From the NCBI RefSeq assembly GCF_001949145.1, contig NW_019091525.1, forward strand, positions 571,987 through 635,986: a stretch of DNA of 64,000 bases, in the 5' to 3' direction. The notes below the pieces were generated by a model. It had not been told where the DNA came from and searched no databases. It worked only from the letters and a program-made list of their open reading frames with translations. How positions within the stretch are numbered: the first letter of the stretch is position 1; every line of letters starts with the position of its first letter. The translations under genes were made by a program, and so were the position numbers. The DNA comes from Acanthaster planci. Taxonomy: Eukaryota; Echinodermata; Asteroidea; Valvatida; Acanthasteridae. This document shows positions 11,740-22,691 of this stretch, piece by piece.

Positions 11740-12830
11740 CGAAGGTGAGGCACACCCTTAAGTCGGGCTCATACTGTCTCCTACGCAATGACACCACAGC
11801 ATCCATACAGAAGAGAGTAAACACCAAGCTACTCGCTTTACATTGGTCTGGAAACCTTTCCATGGCCCTGTACCGTCAGCTCTGCGTTTGCAGCTCAAGA
11901 TGCCTCGCTACTTCGGTCAACCCAAGATCCATAAGCTATACGCTCCACCGTAGTACCCAGAGGAAGTCCCTGCACCTGTCACATAGCCAAGAACCTAGCC
12001 AAGATCCTGCACCCACTTGTCAGCAACACCGAACACCATATCAAGAACTCAAAACAGTTGGCCACAATCGTCGAAGGCCTAGCCCCACAACCCAACGACA
12101 TCACGGTCAGCTTCGCAGTGTCCCTCTTCACCAACGTTCCTAGCTACTACCGACGCCTGCAAGATTGCACTTCACTTCAAGAACGAACATACCTCACCCC
12201 AGCTCAGATCCAAGACGATACTTATTACCTGCACATCATCCGTGGGCTTCCAATGGCATGACAAGTTCTTTAAAGAAACGACCGGAACCTCTATGGGATC
12301 AGCTATATATCCCTGATTCTTGCTGACATCTACATGGAGCGATTCGAACAAACACTCATTGCAACAGCCGATCTCCGCTCGAGAGTATGGCTTAGATACG
12401 TCGACGATATAAGTTTGGAATTATGGCCTCATGGTCAAGACAAACTAGGAGCCTTCCTGGAACACCTTAATGGACTCAGTACCAGCATTCAGTTCATCGT
12501 GGATCAAGAAAGATCAAGGCACCATCTCCTTCTTGGATGTGGAGGTATCCGTGCAACCCGATGGCATCCTCGCCCGCAATGATACCGTAAACAATTCACA
12601 TGGACCACTACTTTCACAGGCGCTCGTTTCATCATCCCAAGATCAAGAACTCCGTCAACACCACGCTCGTCCGTCGTGCGTACATCGTATGCGACCAAGA
12701 CAGTCTGCCCAGCGAGTTACACCACATCTCCACAGCGCCACAGACCAACGGCTTCAGGAAATCTCACGTCAAGACCCACGAACGAGCACCCCACCTCGAC
12801 CGATGAGTCTCCTCTGTCTTAGGTCAGCCC
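11740..12830 (+). mobile_element. Penelope-like element reverse transcriptase, degraded
   Basis: Plus-strand frames give, in order, RVNTKLLALHWSGNLSMALY, PRYFGQPKIHK (the typical PKIHK motif), VSLFTNVPS, FFKETTGTSMGSAI, and the catalytic WLRYVDDISLELWPHG. These are followed by STSIQFIVDQE, FLDVEVSVQPDG, RSFHHPKIKNSVNTTLVRR and QTNGFRKSH. This is the full order of a Penelope-like reverse transcriptase. At least four frame changes and stops show that the copy is dead. The C-terminal GIY-YIG nuclease is not visible, so the 3' end is truncated or too diverged. It lies between the exon 4 and exon 9 equivalents of the SLC7 paralogue. Confidence 0.85.
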
Positions 12831-12834
12831 AATA

Positions 12835-13532
12835 GGTACACTCGTTCCGTCACCCTCCCATATATATATATAATTGGGACAACGTAAGTTTGTTACAGCA
12901 TAGGTTACAGCTAAAGATAACCCCGGAAATGCTTCTTACAATTAATATACGTGCCCATTCATCTAGTTTCTAGCCACAAGATCGATTCTTCATTACTCTG
13001 TTAATCATTAATCCAATGAAATACACGAGAGAAACTTGAATAAAAGGCCCTCAGTGGGGGGGGGGGGTCGCTGCTACATCGTTATAGATTAAGTTACAAG
13101 ATTGAATTACAAATATTTGCTAAGTTTTATTTAAAAGCATTAAAATGTTGAGATTTTAATTTCTTTGTTTACTTAAAAAAGAGAAATCAATGCACGGTCA
13201 ATTCACATTATACATAAACCACTGCGCTGTTTTTTACAGCGCGGTTATTTAATGGATCGATTCAAATCCGACAGGTTGTCCGAATCAACCACTAACCTAA
13301 TCCAAGTCAAACTGAGTCCAGAAAGGCTTTGATTCTGAGCACATAGTCATGAGTCCAGACTGGGACTTGAGCCCTCCGGCCTAGATGTCACCTGATTTAA
13401 AAGTTATTTCTCACAAGGAATATGTTGGCTTACATCAAAATACCGATTTTTAAAATGTCCATTTATTTATTTATTTAATTGTCTTTTCAGCCTCCCTATT
13501 GATACTCAATACTAAGTCTTACTGATAATTAC
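12835..13532. other. Non-coding intron-like stretch
   Basis: It holds a short TA run near 12859-12872 and a G-run at 13056-13067. No coding exon was seen. Confidence 0.35.
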
Positions 13533-13620
13533 CATCCGGCATAGGCCCAATTACCGTGAAAAACTGCTAAACCATAACCGAGGAACTGTGTGGTTAAACC
13601 CACAAATGAAACCAAAGGGT
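13533..13620 (-). CDS. SLC7 paralogue, exon 4 equivalent (open)
   Basis: The acceptor 'gcggtatttag' and donor GGATG|GTAATT bracket 88 bases with the same entry and exit phases as exon 4 of the complete gene. The frame reads PLVSFVGLTTQFLGYGLAV and ends HGNWAYAGW, matching [12 protein letters not shown]. This is the TM6a region that lines the substrate site in SLC7 transporters. The exon is shorter by six codons but is fully open. Confidence 0.75.
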
Positions 13621-15051
13621 CTAAATACCGCATCTGACTTGTAGAGAGAGTTAGAAAACGTCCTGCTCTGTTGTTATAACTCACCCATTTAATTAGCCAA
13701 CTTAGCAGAGATTCTCTGCAAAAGTAACCGTTTTAGCCATCATACACGGGCTAGTTCATTACCAAGATATGTCTACAAGCAAACTAAAACCCCTACATGT
13801 TTTTCTCCTTTTTTGGGGAGGGGGTGTTGTTATGTACTTGTATACACACAGCCAGTACATGTAACAGATTATGTAACGGTACCATACACGACTCTGTGCG
13901 TGACCTGTGTTTGATACCAGGCCACGGTAAATAACCTCAGTGGTCCAGAATGTTCTAGTTGTGCGTTACGGAGGTATAGTGTATGTCCTGGAATTTTTTC
14001 CATTTGATTATGTAAAGCCGAAAATGTCTATTATAAGAAACTTATGTAATGATGAGAACGTTGTGGAAATTAAGAAATTTCAAGACGAATATAGACTAAA
14101 GACAGGACGAGAGTGAGAGAGAGACACACACACACACAGCTACAGAGATTATGAAAGGCAAGGCAGGCTGTGAGAAGTTTTGACTTGTTGGTTCTGCACC
14201 ATTTCAACCTGTGGTGGCGAGTCTCTGAGAAGAAAAGTTTGTCCAGACCAAGTGAAGTGCAGAGCTGAATCTTGTTGCGGAATAGACAGTTTGTGAACTG
14301 AATCCAGTTCTAGTTTGTGGGATCATCATATTTCGTCGTATTTGCGACGGTCATTACGCCCTCGTCGTTTCGTCTCGAGCTCGGCCATTCTTGACGTGGT
14401 CTTTGTCCCCGTTGCAGCTCATTTTTGCACCGTCAAGAACTGAACTGTTTTCACCATATGTGGAGTCCAGCATTCTTCGCTGTAGTGCCTAAAAAGCTCT
14501 CGCCCATGAGAACACCTTGTTTATATGAGATATTCCTTATTGTAGCGTGTCCCGCTGAACAGGGTTCGACGCTGGTATAGATTGACACACCGCAACTCGC
14601 CGTTTTGGTCACGAAATCTCTGTTTTATTGCTGTTGCGTACACCACAATGTGCTCTTCCGACAAGCTCTAAACATGGCGCCTGTCGGCTGGGACTGCGCA
14701 GGCGCGAAGCGGGAAAACCGCGGGCCGTTCGCATACCAGTGCGGGCAGCCAGCCAACTCCATGCGGGTCCGAGCTGGCGCTCCCACCGGCCGGACCCGCC
14801 GGCGCTACATTATTGTGAACTTGTTCCAAGCAGCATTTTCTTTGAGTTTTTTTTTAAACAGTGTACCATTCTCATTGTACACAATTTTTCTGCATGTTTG
14901 TACTCTTCTTCGTTGTATGAAAACTCTTTTACACTCCTATTTAGTTAAACACTGCAAAGTACAATTAAACTTATCCATGAAACTGAGGCCGCTGTTGCTG
15001 TGACATTATCTAGGGAAAACAAAGTTCAGTGCATAGGAATTTCTGTTCAAA
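13621..15051. other. Intron-like stretch with microsatellite
   Basis: A GA/CA microsatellite lies near 14112-14139. A GC-rich island at about 14660-14805 stands out from the AT-rich surroundings. I recognise no protein in the open frames there. Confidence 0.35.
14112..14139. repeat. GA then CA microsatellite
   Basis: A short (GA)n run passes directly into (CA)n. Confidence 0.85.
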
Positions 15052-15097
15052 TTTCACTGCCTCCTTCTCTCATTTCTGAGAGAAGGAGGCAGTGAAA
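15052..15097. repeat. Perfect 21-bp hairpin
   Basis: Arms TTTCACTGCCTCCTTCTCTC plus A, and their exact complement, are separated by only four bases. The outer flanks do not pair. It may be a transposon end-to-end remnant or a small-RNA-like hairpin. Confidence 0.9.
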
Positions 15098-15889
15098 GGG
15101 TGGCCATGAAAGGTCGTTGGCCCCTGTGAATCTGGGTTGTATTGTGACGGAACGAACTGTCAGTGAAACACCTGGGGGAGTGTAATTTTTGTGTCTGTTA
15201 ACTCCCAAAGTGCGCCCTCACGTTCACTCGAACCACGCGTTCGTGCCAGTCGCGGTCCAGAAGTCGTGAACATTGGCTGTAAGTTTGGGCGAAGTGAGAA
15301 ACGTAGGTTCAAACACTCACACAGGCAAAGACACTTCATCAGTATATACTGCTGACAAACGGAAAAGGTTATACAGTATACCGATGTGTGACGTCAATTT
15401 AAACCAAAACGTATAGTGTAAACCAACAGAGTACGAGCGCTTGTTGGTTCAAGCGCTGGTTCTCTGGCTGTGTATTCACACATACTGTGTGCATGTGTGT
15501 ACATAGTATGGTGTTCAAATTGTTCCTTTATAACGGCAGTTCTCCATTTTTCACAACCCCCTCCTGTGTGTATAACCACTCATGCACATAGGTGGGTAAT
15601 ATTCTTGATTGGGGGAAGACACCAGCACAATAATATAATTTCCCAAAGGTATGGGAGGTTTCTAGTTCCTCATGTGAAACTAAATATCCGGTACTTTAGA
15701 GAGTTTAGTAACCACGTTCAAACCACGTAATTCAGAATACTCTCCTTGTAGGAGTACATCCATGTCGGTTCTGAGTAAAACTAGCACTCTGGTTAAAATA
15801 CCGTAAAACAACAGTTCCCATGCAAATGCTACTTCGAGCCACTATCCATGGAATATGAGGACATCCCATGTAGGCCTTTTAACCTTTAC

Positions 15890-16014
15890 CTCTGAATAAG
15901 TTGACGACGCCAGTAATGATCATTATACAAGCACAACCACCTTAGCAAAGGAGAGGAGCACAGCTAATCCACTAGCCCACCGAACACTCATGCAGTTGAT
16001 GAAAACTATCGACA
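15890..16014 (-). pseudogene. SLC7 paralogue, exon 3 equivalent (one base missing)
   Basis: After the acceptor 'taggcctag' the frame reads SIVFINCMSVRWASGLAVLL and then SFAKVVVLV, matching [20 protein letters not shown] in exon 3 of the complete gene. One base is missing near 15918, and the end reads MIITGVVNLFRG in another frame before the donor G|GTAAAG. The length is 125 bases against 126. Either a real one-base deletion or an assembly error. Confidence 0.7.
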
Positions 16015-18000
16015 CTAGGCCTACCAGGACCAAGGCAAAAAGAAAAGATTAGAAAATATAAGTGTTTGGAAATGAAATGGTCTTTTACAATATCACCGAA
16101 TTCAGTGCAGTATATTTTTTCAGGCGACCAACCTTGAGGATATTGTTTTCGATCAAAGTCAATACCATGAAACTTCGGCGACCGAGTTCTGTGTTTCGAT
16201 TTGTCAACAGTGCGTCACTTAATATTCTTAGATTCTGTCTTTCGATTGGCTATTTCTAGTGTTTTGCTGTGCACACACAAACTTGTGAAACCAGTGTTAG
16301 TCGTGGATGCTACCGGAAGAAATTCTACATCCGTAGGAAGAGCTCAAAAGAGGACATGTCTTCTCTCCCGTAATGCCATAGAGTCAAAAACAATATCCCA
16401 AGATGGCAGCCTATGTCTGAAATTTACAACACTGTGGTGTTGGATTCTTGCTTCAGAGTGGTAGATGTATATATGACCAAAGCTCTGTCTGTAAGGTGTT
16501 TGGCGCCCCGACTCCTATACCGCCCTTTGTTGTTAAAATGTAGTTGGTAGTGCAACGGCAGCGCTGACATGCCGGGTGGGGGCGGAACCTGAGTCTCCGC
16601 AGGGTGGAGAATAAACTCCCAGTAAGGGATGGATGGACCATGGAGGAAGGACACAGGAACTGCCTGGGCTACAACATCTGGCTAATTACCGCTCCCTGGC
16701 ATGCCCAGTATGTCCATAGCCAGAGCGCAGCGAATGCTCGCCACGCACCACCTGTATCAAAACCGTAAGCCCCCTTTGTACCCCATGATCGTCACCGCAA
16801 TTTTTCGCTTTTTTTTGTTTTTTGCAGCATAGGAAGATGAATATTCAGGCCATCGTTGGTGCTTGTATGATCTGACAACATCAAATAATGCTTGCGGAGT
16901 TGCTTGTATTAGGCTGTGTGCCGTAAGTATTCATGTGCAGTTATTGCCCTTATCGAACGCTTTCTTCTGGATTTGTTTGGGAATAAATAGCGAAGTTGTT
17001 TATGAGATATTGTGTTTTATTTGAATCATTTTTAAAACTGGATTTACACAAAAAGGTATTCTATTATATTTCATGATCACTCCTTGTGATGACACAGAGC
17101 ATTTTGTTTTTCGTGATCTTAACTGTCCTGTGGTGGCTCAAATGTTGTTGGCCAGTCTTAGCCAAATTCGTAGAAAGACTTTGAAAATTGGTGTTTAGGA
17201 GTAACAAAATAAAATTACAAACATTGCATGGATAATGGAAAAGTGCCTCAAAATCTAAAATAAAAAAATGATAACGGCAAAAGTAAATCTAATGCTATAT
17301 GTTTTCCTTTTTATTTCCTTGTCACTGCGAAAAGTTGCAATTAATTGCAGGGAAAAGTCCACAAACACTGCAAGGATATTACTGGCCCTACTTGTCCGGT
17401 TAAGCTGCAGGCAGTGATCAGGCATTTTTGGAATGTTTACTATTGTTTGTCTGACCAGGCGGCGATGATCATCGAGCACTTTGATGTGCCAGAGTTGTAA
17501 CTCCTTCTATGTCCTTCCTCCATGATTGGACGGCTGGGCTTTGATCACTGATGTAATTTTATTCCTAAGTTGATCGGTCTACAGAAAAGAGCCCTAAAAT
17601 TGATACAAAACACAAATCCTACTGAATTACACGGCGCACAAATTTATGTAAAAACTATAACCACAACTCATTTACCCATTCTAGTACATATATAAGTAGC
17701 GTAGAGTTAAATATGCGTGTCTACGACAAAAATTACACTGCAAACGCACAATTTAAAGCTACAACAGCGATCGATCTCGCTATCATTGTGGGTTATGCAA
17801 ATGAGCAGTCCACGTGATCATGCAAGACACACAGGCCCTTTGTACACAGGTGAAGGTTACAAATAATTGAGAAGACAAATCATAAATTACTGGCACAAGG
17901 ATACCCCAACTTTATAAAATCCTACTCACCCAGGCCCAGGCCTGAAGCCTCTGAACAGGCAAAAATATGACGAAAAGCCGGACGGAAAGCTGGGCCTTCT
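16015..18000. other. Stretch without recognised gene
   Basis: Exons 1 and 2 of the SLC7 paralogue would be expected upstream of 16014 but were not found. Positions 17571-17640 read LQKRALKLIQNTNPTE on the plus strand, which looks like a tiny scrap of a CR1/jockey-type LINE C-terminus. Confidence 0.35.
17571..17640 (+). mobile_element. Possible LINE C-terminal scrap
   Basis: The frame reads KLIGLQKRALKLIQNTNP, resembling the LQKRALRII motif downstream of LINE reverse transcriptases. It is too short to be certain. Confidence 0.3.
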
Positions 18001-18451
18001 GGTTGCACTACACCAAATACGCGCCCATAGTGCAAAATCATATCGAAACAGCGCCGCCTGTTGACTCTCGTGAAGAGGTCGGCCTCCGTTTTTTTCTCTG
18101 GAAATTCAAGATTAATTCCAGAAGATCACTTTTCGTTTCCATTGCACGGGGGTTAGCCATGATTTTTTTTATTCGCTTAATTTTCAAGGAAGATACCCTC
18201 AAAATAGCAGTAAAACAAAGTGCTCATATCTGAATGTAGCCGCCCGCCTCTATCCAAAATAGGCCCGCAATTTGAGGCTTTTTTTTGGAGAAATACACCG
18301 AACTGGAAACTATCAGTCCCGAATTCGGGATTTATAGAAATATTTCTTTGATCCCTCCCGATTATGGTCTGTCTTATTAGAAAAAAACCCGTCGGATCAC
18401 AAAATATTAATGAGCTCGCGCGCAGAAATACAACGATTTGGTGGAATGCAC
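18001..18451 (+). repeat. 440-bp dispersed repeat, copy 2
   Basis: Same orientation and block order as 10130-10530, with several small insertions (for example around 18015-18055 and 18250-18270). It starts at the same 'ggttgcacta' and ends at 'gatttggtggaatgcac'. Confidence 0.8.
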
Positions 18452-19023
18452 CCTGCTGTCCATGAAGTGGCAGCCATGGAAAAGGAGCGCGCATGGGACA
18501 CAGCGGGCTCAGCAAAACAAGCAGGGAATGACGTATCCATGTGCGGTATGAATACTGAAAACATACACTTCCCCTTCAGTATAACTTTGACACTACCCTG
18601 TATATTAAATCCAGAAATGTAGCAAGGACTATTCTAAAGTGTCTTGAGGGAATCCCAGTCAATTCAAGGACATGTACATCCATCATAAGAGAAACCAGAA
18701 CTATTTTCAATATAGGCGTATAAAAACACATGTAAGTTTGAAGGTAAAAAGGTATGATGCCATGCAACAGTTAAGGTGAACGATTGACGGCGTACTCCAC
18801 TCACGATCAAACATGGGCAGCTCCCCACAGTAGGAACAAGTAACAGTAAGCCTACATTGATGAGCTATATTACATTCAGAGCAATGAAGTGATGCTATGC
18901 ACAAGTCATGCATATCATGAATACAAAATGATTGGAGCAATTCCTGTCTTCATTCACCAATCCAGTTTAGGGTTTATTCTAATCCCTAGCATCGTAGAGA
19001 TATACCCAGCAAGAAATGAGACC

Positions 19024-19292
19024 GAGGGGTACCCCCCCCCAACATGTCCAATTCCTATACACATTCCAGACTATTGTTACTTAACACATCCCCCAAGATG
19101 TCTGAAAGGAATTCCCCAGATTCCTGCGAGACAATGACCAACACAAAGCAGGGGGGGTTCTCTACGTTTCATACCTTGCTGCATATGGGTAGAGAGACCA
19201 GTCGATGTTATATCAGACACAAAATGGGACAGAGGGTTCCCCCCAACAAGTCCAATCCCTAAACACACTTCAGCCTATTGTCACTTAACACC
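19024..19292. repeat. Tandem duplication, period about 196 bp
   Basis: The block 'ccaacatgtccaattcc...attgttacttaacaca.cccc' at about 19036-19094 recurs at about 19233-19290 as 'ccaacaagtccaatccc...attgtcacttaacaccccc'. The G/C-run borders are similar as well. Confidence 0.7.
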
Positions 19293-19864
19293 CCCCCATG
19301 AATCTTGAATCTTAAAGTACAAAGCTAAATTTCCACAACCTCAGTGAAGAGAGCATGTTCTTCTGTTTAGTTTTTACCACATTTGCATATATCTGATAAA
19401 AAATGAGAGGGTTATTTTTCATTTTGACTATTAAAAAAGGTGGATTTTTAAGTGAAAACTGTCCATTTTTGTTGAGCTCTACCCTGACCACATGGAAAGG
19501 AGGATTCTGCTAGAAATTAGCCGGTATTTATTATTCATTGATGTCTAAAAGCGCAGGAAGTTTTATCAAAATCTAAAGACCTCAGGTCAGAAAGTGTGTT
19601 ATTCTGACATAGAATGACCCCTACCAGTAACTGCATTGTATCAACAAAAACAATTCAACGAGCAATCATTGTCAAAATCACTTGAAACAAACCAAACTGA
19701 AAATTCTCCCTATTCAGGAAAAAAGAAACTGAACTTTTGGAAATTTGGCAGTTACTGTATTTTGAATAGATATCTCCGTCTTGAGCCCAGAGGAAATGCG
19801 AAAGCATCCAAGACACAAAAAGGCGGCGGCCAAGTACAAACTGAAAGGGGCGCCTTGTTCATTT

Positions 19865-20465
19865 GTGTTTTTGTGTACCCACCAAGAAATGAATGTTTGA
19901 CCACTGACCATTTACCCAGGGATGTGCAACATAAGCTCAGAGCTGGTTCAGTGCGTGTTACGGCCGGCACAATATCAAAGCAGAAATTAAATTGGATTAT
20001 CTCCAATAATAAAACATATATTCCTGTCTACCACTTTGTTTTCTTGTAATATTTAAAGTCAAGATACACCTTTTCTAAAAAAATGCTGCTCAAGATATTT
20101 CATCCTATACATTCTGAGAAACGTGTACCACAAAATTGGGGGATTTTGCCTCGTTAAAACTTCGTTTCTGCTTGAAATCGATAAATGAAGAAAATTTATT
20201 TGTCAAAACGAATAGATTTAAGCACCGCGTCGGCGCGTCGTCTCGGCATAACCACGGCTGCACTGTACATGCTGTATGCTGCAACGCGTGACATTGTGGT
20301 CGCGAGTTTTCTCGAGAAAAGTCGAGAACGCCTGCGGGGGTAATAACAATCCATAACTTGCATGGAACCAAGGTCGTACATGTGTTTGCACTTGGGCCGC
20401 TCGCGGTTGCACATCCCTGGGTAAATGGTCCGTGGTTTGACCAATGAAAGTGCACAAAAACAATA
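19865..20465. repeat. Inverted repeat pair, arms ~70 bp
   Basis: The sequence 'gaccatttacccagggatg' plus 'tgcaac' at about 19907-19931 has its inverse at about 20408-20432. The flanking 'tgtttttgtg' also matches in inverted form. Probably a decayed MITE. Confidence 0.6.
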
Positions 20466-22612
20466 AAGATAATGGGCAAAATCAAGACGAGATATTTGCG
20501 CCTTTTCTGGCAAGAGAACCGATTATCCTGTCTTAAATTAAAAACTTAAATTTCCCAATTATTCAATTATGANCTTCCGCAAACGAGTAACACCCCCCTC
20601 CGGTAATAAAGAAACGAAAATATTGTGAATTAATAATTCTGTCATCTTGTCCTTTTGGGAAGTTTTTCTTCACTGCGTTATGTAGTTTTGTGTAGGAAGA
20701 AGTTTAGTTCCTGCTTTTACTGAATTTGATAGTATCTGCGTGCCCCTTTGTGTAAACTGAACTAAGGAAAGCATTCAGTTTCCTTATTAGGTTTGGGGTT
20801 GTACGGAAGCCCTGGAGTGCCATCAAGTATATATTTTCAAAAGGAAAAGTATATTTTTTCAAAAGTTAATTTTCATGAAGTATGTTTTTTCCGAGTTCTT
20901 TATTATGAAGTATAATTTTACAGCTTCGTTTTTATGAGATACAATTTTCCCAAGTTCGCTTGTACTGCCTCCTTGCAAAAATATTTGCATTCCCAGGTGC
21001 CCCCAGACATCTAGCCCTAGTTACGCTACTTGTTTTGTAGAATATAATTGTAGTGTAGACACAATATATAAACAAAACTACAGCCGAAAAATGTATTTAT
21101 GAAGATCCTCAGAAAGAAGTAAAAAACTTCAGACAAAACCTTTTGCAAGCCAAGTTTAATGCAGTGCATGGCTGCCATAGTGCCCATTCGAAATAGCGAT
21201 CAATTTGTATTAATGCACAAATCATAAATGAAAATGCATACAGATGTGTATGATAAAACAATACAAAAATTAACTTACATCGATTTTCATGGTGGACGTA
21301 GGACATACACGGCAATTACACTGCATGTAGTAATCAAATTGAGAATCCTGTTGTAGCTTGGTAATAGTTCGATTGACTTACACAATGGGAAAGGTGCATT
21401 CTTAGTTTACATATTACACGTACAATGCTATTGTGCGTCATTAGGCAGCCTCACACTTCAGGCGAACGCGAAAGGGAAGCAAATTAACGACAGAAAACAT
21501 TTCAAGCGAAATTCGCTCGAGTTTATTATGTTGATATCGTTATGTTTTATATGTTGAAAAAATGTTTAAAACATAAAAAGGAAATAAAAAGAGTTTTTCA
21601 CATTAAATGAACGTCCAAAATCGCTACTGAACAAGAAACAGAAAGCAAAATGAAAAGTAAAAGAGAACATCCCTATCTTGAAAACAGTAATAGGCCTACA
21701 TCACTGTGGAGGGCGTTTCTCATTGTGCATGTTTTGATGACACAATTGACATTTCTGAGTCTGTTTTGACCAGTGTCAGTTTTGTTTTAAAGAATGTAAA
21801 AAATTTTTATACATTATCAAACATAATGAGCAGTTTTTTTTAAATAGACCTATAGTTGTTAATAAAATGGAACAAGTGTTATGTAAAATAACTACAGAAA
21901 AATAAAGAACAAAAAAGACAATAAATCCAGCTAGCACAGGAATCTATATAAGTTTGTGCTGTTTTACATTATAAATGGCTTAAATCTAATTTCACCTAAG
22001 ACACATTAAATCAAGTGAAATTAATGCGACAAGCATTAATTTGTTTTAACCCAAGCCCAAAGGCAATACGACGGTCGGTCAATTCAGGTCAACTATGACA
22101 AGGAGCGAAAGGGCTTTCAAATGTCTATCCATCTCTTTCCCAATAAAGAAAAGGTTAGTAAAAATCCTCAAAAGCAACTGCCTTAACTGCTTGGCCAAGT
22201 GTTGTTCCGAAACCTACGACTTTCACAGCAAGCTTGCACTGTACATCTACGTAACGTGAATAATCGACTTAAATCCTGATGTAAGAATCTTTCTTAGTTC
22301 GTATAACATATCTCTCAAAAAATAGATGTTTCTAGCTGATATGTGTTTGTGTGCGCCCATGTCTCTCCCTCTCAGACAAAAACCAAGACCACTTCAGAAA
22401 AGGCAACTGAAAACGAACTAAAATGTCAATTTTCATCAAATATCAAACTGCACGTTAATGATTTTGACCATAAATGGCTGGAAAAAGCCTTAAAAACTGT
22501 CAGCAGGTGGAAAAGGTGTGAGTAATACTTTAACGAAAATATACAATAGAAAGAAATGCTGCAAACTGCTTGCTGGCTGCAATGACCTAAGATACAATTT
22601 TAAACAACGGCA

Positions 22613-22691
22613 GGCCTGACGATCCTGTCCTGACAGAATCTTTCTCAGAAGCAGTACAAGAAAAATTCTGCTAAAATCGAAACGTCAGGCC
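22613..22691 (+). repeat. Short stem with hammerhead-core-like words
   Basis: GGCCTGACG at 22613-22621 pairs with CGTCAGGCC at 22683-22691. The left arm runs into CTGACGA and the right arm is preceded by CGAAAC, the two conserved words of a hammerhead ribozyme core (CUGANGA and GAAA). Hammerhead motifs are known in Penelope-like elements. A proper stem II between the words is not obvious, so this is only a resemblance. Confidence 0.35.

Larger units (their letters stand above)
2241..16014 (-). pseudogene. Partial SLC7-type transporter paralogue (exons 3, 4, 9, 10 equivalents)
   Basis: Four minus-strand exons lie in the right order and are homologous to exons 3, 4, 9 and 10 of the transporter gene at 24121-43548. 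They are 15890-16014, 13533-13620, 2720-2867 and 2241-2423. The exon 4 and exon 10 equivalents are fully open and keep splice sites and phase. The exon 3 equivalent lacks one base, and the exon 9 equivalent has a one-base frame disruption and a GC instead of GT donor. Equivalents of exons 1-2 and 5-8 were not found by eye. A Penelope-like element and a 2.1-kb foldback element lie between the exons. The locus could be a decaying tandem duplicate, a gene with sequence errors, or a 3' cassette once spliced to the upstream gene. The mixture of open and broken exons makes pseudogene the safest label. Confidence 0.65.

Noticed and set aside
14605-15003. 132-codon plus-strand frame over a GC-rich island
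   Set aside because: It lies in unrelated AT-rich flanks with low-complexity Phe/Leu runs; no splice-supported or conserved feature was seen.
19636-20049. 137-codon plus-strand open frame
   Set aside because: It has no recognisable motif, overlaps an inverted repeat, and open frames exist on the opposite strand over the same bases.
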